From Numida meleagris (lineage: Eukaryota; Chordata; Aves; Galliformes; Numididae): a stretch of 64,000 bases of DNA. The DNA is taken from the NCBI RefSeq assembly GCF_002078875.1, contig NC_034409.1, positions 100,710,806 to 100,774,805 on the forward strand, written 5' to 3'. The notes below the pieces were generated by a model. It had not been told where the DNA came from. It saw nothing but the letters and a program-made list of their open reading frames with translations, and ran no database searches. This document shows, in pieces, positions 53,831 to 64,000 of the stretch. Position numbers and translations under genes: made by a program. Position 1 is the first letter of the stretch. Every line of letters begins with the position of its first letter.

Positions 53831-56800
53831 TCATTTCAAGTCAAAGCAGAAATCCACTGAGACTCAGTCCAAGCTTCATCTGATCCAGAGGGATGTTTAC
53901 AGGGGTAGAGCAGACAATTGCAGGGTCAGGTGGGCTGAAATATTCAGGAAGACACCTCAGCACCACAGCATTTCACTCCCATAGGCAAGCTCTAGATTCA
54001 GAAGACCATTCTCATGTAAATATGACATTTCTCATACAAATGAATGAACTGATGGTGTACAATGGCTTTGGGGAATTGGCTGAGTCACACACAGTGAATT
54101 TGTGTGGCCTCTGATGAGCAACTAACAGCTGAGACCCCTCCCTCCCCCTATGTACAGATGTGAAATATATCCCAGTGTAATTAGTAGGTGCTTTTAGGAA
54201 GTACACCCATGACACTACACAACTTGTAAATTAAAATTGGTTAAATAACAACAATGGCAGGTTTAGCTGTAATAATTGAATTTTGTTATCTGCTTGTTAG
54301 GATAATGATCATATGGCTTTAAGGAGTTAGGGAAGGATTTGCTATGCAAATGTTCCCAACCAGTTGGCTTCTAAACCCAGCCAGCAGAAAGGCAGCACAG
54401 TGGTTGCAAATCAGCAACATCCTGCTGGAGCTGATGGAGGTCATTCAAAAACAATTCTTCCCAGAAACAATGGATGCAATCAGAAGGAAGCTCTTTGCAA
54501 GTTCTGGAAAAAAAAAGAATCAAGCTTCCACATGGATAGGGGACCAAAATAGATTCATGTCACTCTTTTATTATATATATTATTGGCTTGGTAGCTCTTT
54601 GCAAACACTTCTTTGTAGCACTGAAATACAACAGTATTTCAACTGCAGTTTCTCTGGATGAGCCAAGCCTACATCCTCCCTCATAGTGGGCCCCTTCTGC
54701 CCTTCACTGGGAGAGGGGCAGAGCCATGGGGTCGCACACCTCAGGGTGGGGGATAGGAGAGAAGGCTCAAGTGAAAAGGTGGGGAGAAGTCAAAGGTGCA
54801 GGAAGGCCTAAGAGGTAGGAGTAGCCCATTAATAGAAACCAATGACAAGATTTGCTGAGGCTGTAACTAAAGACTCTTTGAAAGTCATTTATAAGGTCTA
54901 CAAAATCAGGAGATGACATGCTGATAGAAAACAAAGAGATTGTGTCCTATTTTCCATTCTCTTTCCTCTTTCAGGATCTGTACAGAAAGTCCAGTATACA
55001 TTTTTCCTTGCTTTCTCTACCTGTCTTATTTGGATAGACGTTCTTGGGATAGAAATTACCAGGCTTTGGAATTAGACATAGCACTACGAAGACCACTACC
55101 ACCACACAGCAGGATGAGTAATGAATGTACCTTCCTAAAGAAGAAGGCAACACAGGATGGATAACGGAATGATAGAGGGTACGTAAGTATCCAGTAAGAT
55201 ATTTTGAGCAAACAATTGCAAACTATATGCAGATGTGATTTCTGTTATTCAGTCTGAATGTGATAGCTTTCAAAGCAATGACCAAGCATACACGTCGATT
55301 TTCATTTTTTGGCCAGTTTTGTGCTCTACCTCTTTATCTGTGCAAATGATGTCTAATATTTTTATACAGCCTTTTACCTGTGATATACAATGTATTTAGC
55401 AACACTGTTCATCTAGACAATTTCTTACTGAACACACCCATGAAGCAAGTGGATCTTACCTACAAACGCTGATATTATTCCCTAGAAGACCATAAAGCAC
55501 CCCAGCTGCTTCATAACCTCATGAAATACAGTGATAAAGAAATAAATGGTTATTTCATTGCACCAGTGCCTCCCTGCCATGCTTACCAAAGCAGCACGTT
55601 TTTGGGTCAGACATATACTTTCTCACCAAATATAGTCCATTCATATGGGAGAGGGGACAGAGGGAAATTTCAAAATTCTATAACTCCCCTCCCAGTATCC
55701 GCTCCCAACATAATAGCTAAGAGAAGGTATTTGCTGGGGAAGGAAAAAGCAGTATAGCAAGACTTTGAACATTCAATTAATTTTAAGCAACGCATTTCCC
55801 CTTAATGCTCCCATGGTTCTAATGGGAGGACTCATACAGATGTCCTGAACAGAGAACAGACAGCCTGTGGCATGGATGCATTTACAGCATTGGAGAGATG
55901 TCTCCTCTTGTGCGCAAGTGGTTTTCTAAAATACATGCCATTTCTTAATGTTCACTGAATTTCTCATCATGGAGACTTCTTATCATGCACACCAGCAAAA
56001 CTCTTGTTATTAGCCTCAGCTGTATTTTATTCATATTAGGGATGATTCCTCAGTCAGATTCTTTCAGGATAACGCTACAGCCGGTGCTTTCACTGGGATG
56101 ATTTCTTCTTTTGTTCTCAGGGCTGCAAGTTGGCAGACTTGAGTTTTGGTCCAGACTTTGATGCTGACTCACTGTCTCATTCTGGAGTCACTTCACTTCA
56201 GTCTGCACATTTTCTTTGCCGTGGATAACACTGTTTCCTTGCCTTTGTAATTCATGCAGGGAACAGAACAAAGCACTAAGGTTAGTATTTCTGAGCGAAC
56301 CTTTGGAAGCTGAGGAGTTTATTCTTACTGAATAGGCACCTTCGGTGTTGGTCCCAGCTAAGGAGCTTTACTGTATTCTGGGAACTTCTACACATAAATT
56401 AGCAATTTGTTCCAGACAATTCCAGCAGGAATTTGTATTTTCTAATAGCATGGAATTAATTTTAACGGCAAACCTTTAGGTTTCATGCTGCACCTTGAAC
56501 CACTGCAGGTATAATTAATCTGCTCACTGTCATACAAGTGTCCTCTAGAGACAATCTTTCCTTTTGAGTCAGCTGGCAGCCCTGAGAAGGAGTCTCTAAA
56601 TATTAATCCAAAATAGGAAGGGAGAGATTGCACCTAATCAAGCCTACACAAGTATGTGCTGTTAGCAATAACAATAAGCACGGATATGATCTCAAAGACT
56701 GAACAGTTGATCCTTGTCTGAATTCTGCAGAGCACCTTTAGTTTTTGGCTTGTACAGATGCAGTACACAGGTAGCCAGTAGCCATAGCGACCTACTCAAA

Positions 56801-59800
56801 TGCAAATGATTTGTTCTGTGTAGCACAGAAGTATTAGGAGTTGATGATATCTGCTGGAGCAGGTACACAATACAACAAATGGCAGAGCCAAGCAAATAAT
56901 GAGATCACAGTCCAAAATCCCAGGAGTGCTCAGCCAAGGAAATGAAATGGAGATGTGAACAACAATTTCTCCAGCAATTAGGATGTGAACATATATGGAC
57001 ACCACCCTCTGCCAAACAAACACGGTATTATCATGGCTTCTCCCTTTGTTGTTGCTTGCTGATGGTATCAGTAGAGAGGTGGTTTTCAGAATGGCTGCTT
57101 CTTCAATTAGTTCAGTTTCCCTTGTTTTGTTTACTCAACTGTTATATGATGCAAATATTCCTATAAGAATCTGGATTTAACTTTAATTTCTTTTTTTTTC
57201 CCCACCGCATACACTGAACCTTCCTAGATATTTTTGGTCCCATGCCTTTGTGTGGTCAGTTTACCAGAATGTTATTGCAGGTGCAGGCTTTCTGGCATGG
57301 CTTTTCTTCACCACTGTACATGCAAAAAAACTCAATACAAACATGTCTTTCCCAATAAATAAAAAATTCACCAGACAGTACAAGAAGCAAATTTCTTTTC
57401 AGGCGAGTCATGTTTCGCATTGTTCAGAGAACAATAAGTATTTCTGAATGATTAAAGTAAACCCTTGAGAGCACCTAACTGCACAGCAACTATGCAAATG
57501 ACACTTAGCGATTTGCACCCCTGCAACCAGGAGTTCGGATGTACATTTTTGTATGTGTTGGGAAGGCTGCTAAATGAAATACTTATTGTCCTCTCAGTCT
57601 CTTTTCAGCAGCTTATTCTACTATGATTTTGTCCTCTCAGACTGAAACAACACTGCAGTTTGCGGTGCTAATGTCCCAAATTATTATTTAACAAAAATAG
57701 AGTCAACTAACAGGATATATTTAATTTCTCTCAATCTTTGACTGCACTAGTAGGCTTTCTTAGCAGTATGCAGAAGTCATTAAGTAATTTTTTGTCCCTC
57801 AGAGATTTACTTCTTTTTTTATCCCTTCCTGTTTATCCGTCATGCTTTACCTCTCTCTCCGTAGACAAAGGTTTCTAGAGCTTTGTCCATGTCAGGATCT
57901 CCTCCACAGGACTGGCCCTTCTGCAGCTTTGCCCAGAGCTGTCTTCTTGTCTGCCATCTGTCCAGCCCTCCCCAAAGACCAGGAATTCCCAAACACTCCC
58001 CTCAGCTAAAAGGCTCCAGTTATTTCCTCTTCTATATTGTGTGACTGAACATATCAGTATACATCTTACTTCTTTTACATTTTACATGAGAGAAGGGTGC
58101 TGCTGGTAAATCGACCAACTGTACTTGGATGTAATTAAGTTATTAAACAAAGACCTTAGTGTTTTTGTATTGGCTTTTTCCAGGCCATACAAGCCTTCCA
58201 CATATGCCTGAATGGAGCTCAAGTTAAAAAGTGGTGTCTGGCTGGGCACAAGGAGAAGTTTGTACAAAGTTTCTTTCAAAATTGTCTTGGAATTGAAATA
58301 AAAAATGGAAACAGGGAATTTAGCAGGTATATGTATGTGGATACATATGTACAAAATATATCTTAAGATTTTGAATTTAGTTAACTAAACACTTCTGTAC
58401 TGAATGGAAAAATACATTATTTTAGTTCTTTTAGCATAGTGTCTTAGATCCTAAAACACCTTCAGCCTGCTAACACAACAGGTTGAGATGCTTGAAGACC
58501 GATCATACCACCTGTGGATAGAAATACAGTGCCCAGCTTGATTTTGAAAGCCTCAGCTAGCGTATAATAGGTAAAACAAAAACTATAAATTTAAGAAGAG
58601 TAGCAGGCCCCACTTAATACAGAACAACTTTGTCAAAAAAACCTTAACAAAAGCATCCCCATTTCTCAACTTGCTTATATGGGAAGCTTCACCACATAAC
58701 TCAGCCTTTCCTCAACTGTCCCTGGAGAAAAAATAGAGCAGCTTTTCCAAAGGCTGTGAAAATCTGAAGCAGTAAACAGACTGTTTAGAGGAAGTGAAGT
58801 CTGAGGCCTTTATGTAATAAAATAACAAATTGAGTTAGAACACAACTCTATCAATGTTTAGCAAGCTACAAGGAAGTCTTTCAAGCCATAGGCCTGCACT
58901 TCAAATACAGAAAAAAGCAGCCAATCCAAGCAACTGTTACACAAGTGGAGGGATTTCAGCAGCAGCTGAATGTGTAGATGTCACTTGTTTCTGTCTCTTC
59001 ACTCCTTGTAGAGCCATCCGTAAGAGAGAAAGCATTACTTGAATGGTCGTGGGTCCTGCTGAGGTACAAACAAGGGCACTGTAAATGATTGCAGCTGTGC
59101 TGCAGCTACAGAAAAGTAACTGGGACTTCCATTCCGACAACTGACACTGCTCTCCACAACACCATCGTTATGTTTGCATTCCCAGTACCATGCCACAACA
59201 GCATTTGTGGTGCCACTTCTGAGGAAGAGGAGTAGGAGGCTGGAGGTAAAGACTGCATCTGTAACTCTCTTAGCTGTCCATTTGTAAATTCATACTAGGA
59301 GCCTGTGAAAGGACATCATAGAATAGCCTGTGCAATGCCTAGATGTGGCAGGTTGTTATTAAAGCAGAAACAAACTGGAGAAAAAAAAATCCCCTTTCAT
59401 TCTTGTTTCCAAAGTTTGGTAGCTCTTTCCTCAAGATCTGCAGTTCAAGCCAAATAGTAAACCTGAAAATAAAGGCAATATATTAATTTTAAAGTACTGC
59501 TTCTTGTTCATTTCTTATATTTCTGCATGTTAGAGAGATGGATAATGAGTCTACAGTCTATTTATTTTTTACAGAATAAAATTTATTTTACAGAATAAAA
59601 TATAGGAGAGTGGAACTGGAAGAAACCTGAAAATATTACATCCTTTGCTGGGTCCTGTTATGAACCCCCCACTCAGCTGTAATTTACATGTGCTTGGTGT
59701 CCTCATCAAAACTGTGCATGCAGCTGCAGAACATGAGACATCTCATATTTTACGTGGTGCCCCAAATCATGTGTCTAGGCTAATATGCACACATGAGTAC

Positions 59801-60869
59801 AAATCAGGCAGCTTGGTGGGACAATTGAGACTGTTCTGGGGCAAGGACCAGTATCACCTAACCTTGCCTTGAAAATTATATGTATCTACTAATATTGATA
59901 TGGACAGTTCCACAAAGCATAGGGCACAGTGCAACTAAGCAGATTAGGTCATCATCAAAATATAAATGAGCTCTTCTAAGAGATTCATTTCTATAGTCTC
60001 ATCCTAAGACTGAAATCACTGCTGAGAAGGCAGGAGCATAATAAAGCAGCTGCACAGCAGCACAGGAACAGACAGGTTGAGTCCATCTAGGAATTGCAAG
60101 CATCCTTTATAAAATGCTCACAGTATTAGAAGCAGGAAAGTTTGATCACAAGCACATAAATCAATGACTGCAGTAGTTTTGTAATGGATGGTTTTGTATT
60201 GAAGGAGATGGGGGGGTGGAATTGCAATGAAGAGCTGCAGACCACTCTGTATACAAAAATAATGTCATCCTTAGATCCTCTGTGCTTTGTAATCACCCCA
60301 CAGTTTCTCTCAGCAATAGAATTTTAAAATATTTCTTCAAATTGATTTGATGTATGTCTGCCTTATTCCTTGACTTAGAGCAGAGGCTCCAAAACGTGTT
60401 GAGAATAGGGGAGTAGGTGAAGTTTCTTTCCTGCATAGTAGGATTTGTGAAAGGCGCCCACTGGAACAATGCTGGTTCCATTGAAAAGGCTTTAAAACTG
60501 ACTGTGCATGCTGGCAGGTTAAAGTAAGGCTCCTCTCATCAGCTGCTAACACACAGACCCTATGTCACAACCTGATCACACCCACTGCACAGGGCTTGTA
60601 ACTGCTGTACCTTCTACCTCAGCACTCAGTGGAGCAGGACTCCTTGGGCTAGGGTTGGGTCCCAGGCACCGGGCACCTGTGCAGCTCATATGGCTTGTTT
60701 ATTCAGGTACCCATCAGTGGAGGTGTGAATGTCAAAATATTAATCATAACAGAGACGCTGACATTATTCTTTGCATTTTTATAATGAGCTACTAGCAAAG
60801 TGTTGAGAGTGATAGGGCTGCTTTTATAATAGCATGGAAATATGCAGCGTTAAAGAAGATCAGTGTCAT
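53831..60869. other. Intergenic DNA upstream of APP, no gene seen
   Basis: AT-rich DNA. A short tandem duplication of TTTTACAGAATAAAA lies at about 59563-59602. Open frames are short (up to about 105 codons at 54344-54661) and of no recognised family. Confidence 0.65.
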
Positions 60870-61010
60870 GTCAGACATTTCAAGAAACGTTTAGATATAG
60901 CGTTGAGAGACATGGTTTAGTGGGGTTATTGGTTGCAGGTGGATGGTTGGACTAGGTGACCTTGTAGGTCTTTTCCAACCTAGCTAATTCTATGATTCTA
61001 TTCTATAATC
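60870..61010 (+). repeat. CR1 LINE, short 3' end with terminal octamers
   Basis: ACATTTCAAGAAACGTTTAG, GGATGGTTGGACTAGGTGAC and a final TTCTATGATTCTATTCTATA match the last 140 bp of CR1. Intergenic. Confidence 0.92.
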
Positions 61011-64000
61011 ATTTTTTTTTTTTTGCCGCAAACACCAATACAGAGTGGTAGAGAGAACAGATTCTGACACCTGCATATAGAAGCTTATCTTTGTACACAA
61101 AAGAAAGACCGCCCTGGGAACTAACTTCTCAATTCAGCTGATTGCGAACTACTGCACTGCATAATCATAGTGTGAGTCAGAAACTGCAAAAGCTAATATC
61201 CAGTTAAAGCTTGCTTAGTCCTGTTTTCAACAGTGATTTGTCTGAAGTTGACTTAATTTCATTTAAAGTGACTTTTGAAAATGTGAGAAATTATTCTGAA
61301 ATCACTGAGGTTATTTTGAGTACATCACCTGACTTGTCTTGCAATTCATTGCCCACATGGAGCCTTAACTGTTTCTCATATTAAATTGCCAGAACCCCTA
61401 GCCACATTTTTTAAAAGGTGGCAATGATTGTACAGCATAGCTGAAGTGGGAAGTATATCTATCATATGCTCTGAATATGGCATGTAATACCTTCAGGAAA
61501 GCGCACGCAAATCCAGTTTTATGAGACAGAAAGAGAAATTCTAATGGCAGAGAATTAATGAAAAGTTATACTGAAAATAGCAACATCTAAAAACATAACA
61601 GACAAATATTTATATCATAATAACCATACAGTATATACACCATACCATGGCTATAAACCTAAATATATTGAAAATAATAAACAGGCATAAATTATGATTA
61701 TCAATCTCCAAAATCTGAAAAAAAAAAGAAAATTAAGCAGATAAATCCAACATTACTGGCTACAATTTCTAAGCTGTTTCATTTGGTTTCTTATGCTTTT
61801 GTAGCAGATGTATTATACTTCTTACTGTCATATTGTGAAAGCATTATTTCCTTCCTTCTCCTCCTTCCACTTAAATATTATAACAAGAAATTCATTACAT
61901 ACATAATTATATTAAATAGATAATACATAATATAAATATGTATGTAATACACACTCTCTATTGTATATTTTATAGCTGTTAGACTCTTGAGGCAGTTGTA
62001 GGCATAATTGTACATCTAGATGAGAAGAACAGCCCTCCTTCCCATTAATCACATGGGTTGGTGGAAACAACATGTTAGTATTGTAACAGCATTAGCAACA
62101 TTCAAAGCTGACTGAACCATCACTGATCACTTAACCTTAAGAAAAATGTCTAAGAAAATAGGGGATTTGTTGTTCTTATTATGTGCTTACAGACTGATCC
62201 AAGTCTCCCTCAACATCATCAAACAAAAACATTTATACGAACTAGCAGATAGTTGACAGATTTTTCAGGGAACAATCTTCAGGTCTCCAGTTCTTGTTAA
62301 GGAATACTGGAAATACTCTGGTGCAATTCCACAGCCCTTTGAACCAACCAGTGTGTGAATGACCCATGAACCTGCCTTTGGTCAGGCTTTTCCATCTTCT
62401 GTCTTACTCCAGCACCAGTACTTATGTAATGAGTCTGCTCAGAAGCTGATTTGGTGTTAATATATACCTTTTTTAGAGGGTAAGATTTGGTTTTGCAGTC
62501 ATCCCAGCCTCTGTAGGCTTAAACTGTCATGGAACCACAGCTTCATTCTTCAGATAATACTCTGAATCTAGCTGGAAAGAAGCATTAAAAATCAGTGTGC
62601 TGAAGTTGCCACCATTCATATTTTTATATACACATACATAGATGTGTGTGTGTGTGTGAATACGTACATATATACACACATGGGAATCACCATGTTAAGG
62701 ATGTTTTTTTCTGTTCCGGTGGAACTGCATCATCTATTGTTATTCACATGTTAATGGTATACTCTTCAAGCTCAAATACAAATTACCTAAACTCCTTCAG
62801 ACATCGGTGTTAAAAAAGAAGAAAAAAAGCAAAAGGAAAGTAATTACGTGTGGCAGCAAGGATGCAAATGGCTGGTATATTTCAAACACATTTCATCTAA
62901 ACTTTGTAAGCTACATAACATGTTGTAACAGCAGCTTGAATTAAGCAGCAGTATCCGTAGGAAGTATTTGACTTATTCTCTGGTATGTCTCTGCCTGTGC
63001 AGACAAGGCACCCATGTTAAGGAGAAAATGTGGTCAGAAAATATTGTGACATATTTAAATGCATGTTTTGACTTAATATATTCATATTATACCTGGGTAG
63101 CATTTAATCAAAATGACACTTAAGCTGTGCTTTTCAAAACCATTCAGTGTTGACATAGTTCCACTCCCAAGTAAAAGTCAGTAGGAGTTTTACTGCTGAC
63201 TTCCACAGAATGTAAGCCAGTGTTGAGCACTTCTGAAAATAGCTTTCCATCTGTATATTTATTTAAATGAATAGGGACTGCTAGTAGAAATAGAACTGAA
63301 AAAAAAAACAGGCTTTTAATTTTAAAAACTAAAGTTAAATACAATTTACTCCACTAGAAAACTAAAACACAAGAACCATCTAGACAAATTTGAACACTGT
63401 GATGAAGAACAGCTCAGTTGCCCCAGGTGACACAGCTATGGAATTTCAGAGGTCATTAGATACGATTGGCCCTATATTGATGAGATTTCACACTTTCAGT
63501 AGGCAGATGAGAGCTCTTATGGAACTGTCTATGAGCTAATCCCAGGTAATCAACCCCCACCCTCCTCCCCAAAGAAATTCTTTTATCAGCCAAGGTAGTC
63601 AAGCTCACCCTTCTCTATCTTCAGGTTGATTTCTGCTTCGCCATTTCCCAAAGCAGACCTTTTCTTTTGCTGCTAAATGCAGTTGCTTTATTTAAAAGAA
63701 TAGCCATTTGTGGCAGATGTCCACTGGCTCTCAGTGGACAATACATTTACTGTAGCCAATATTTAACATACAGGTAGTCCTACTGACTTCAGTGAGGCCT
63801 CTGGCGTGCTGGAAGTTAAACAGTTACACAAGCACTTTGCTGGCTCAAGGCTCTTGAATGCTTGAAGGCTCAGTTTTGAATAGTGAAGTTCACTACAGAA
63901 TCAAGGTCTAGAGAATAGAATTAATTTTTTGTTTGTTTGTATGTTTTTCCCTCCAGATACTTTAGAACCAGTAATGCTTTACCAATTCTGCTTTTAGGTT
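61011..64000. other. Intergenic DNA upstream of APP, no gene seen
   Basis: AT-rich DNA with a T-run just after the CR1 (about 61011-61024), an AT-rich patch at about 61880-61970 and a TG microsatellite at 62641-62658. No exon or repeat family was recognised. Confidence 0.65.
62641..62680. repeat. TG microsatellite with TA/CA flank
   Basis: About eight TG units followed by AATACGTACATATATACACACA. Probably polymorphic. Confidence 0.8.

Noticed and set aside
60640..60660. Telomere-like TAGGGTTGGG.
   Set aside because: A single imperfect unit, not a repeat array.
53247..64000. A partner LTR or internal retroviral genes for the solo LTR.
   Set aside because: No second copy of the LTR ends or repeat units and no gag, pol or env-like frame was found, so it is called solo.

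Overview
The window is avian genomic DNA. It is AT-rich and almost free of coding sequence, with one sharp CpG island and about a dozen CR1 (chicken repeat 1) LINE copies. Several of these still carry the typical ATTCTATG-type 3' end. There is no operon structure, and nearly all long open frames are either CR1 remnants or by-products of GC-rich DNA. I take the source to be a bird; a galliform or related species fits, but the species cannot be fixed from the sequence alone.

One gene is recognised: APP (amyloid beta precursor protein), on the minus strand. Exon 1 (coding part 51537-51593) gives the signal peptide MLPHLALLLLAAGAARA plus Leu-Glu and ends in a GTAAGC donor. Exon 2 (10267-10434, 168 bp) gives Val20 to Glu75, the start of the growth-factor-like domain of E1. 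It has a TTCCAG acceptor and a GTAAGT donor. The two exons join in phase 0 across a 41,102-bp intron 1. Positions 1-10266 are the beginning of intron 2; exon 3 was not found, so the gene continues off the left edge.

Region by region: 1-10266 is intron 2 with two worn CR1 pieces. 10267-10434 is exon 2. 10435-51536 is intron 1, with eight CR1 pieces, a 42-base A-tract, simple repeats and one candidate cryptic microexon. About 50480-51940 is the CpG island, spanning the 5' end of intron 1, exon 1 and a TATA-less promoter. That promoter has a GGCCGCTAGGGGTCTC block matching the CTCF-binding (APB-beta) site known in the human APP promoter, and a TCAGCTGA E-box matching its USF (APB-alpha) site. 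51941-64000 is upstream intergenic DNA with three CR1 copies. One of these is split by a 545-bp solo LTR that has TG...CA ends and a 4-bp target duplication.

The most useful observations are the conserved promoter elements with altered spacing, a short 5'UTR without a recognisable human-type iron-responsive element, the nested solo LTR with two sets of internal tandem repeats, and the possible poison microexon in intron 1. I found no undescribed multigene system here.
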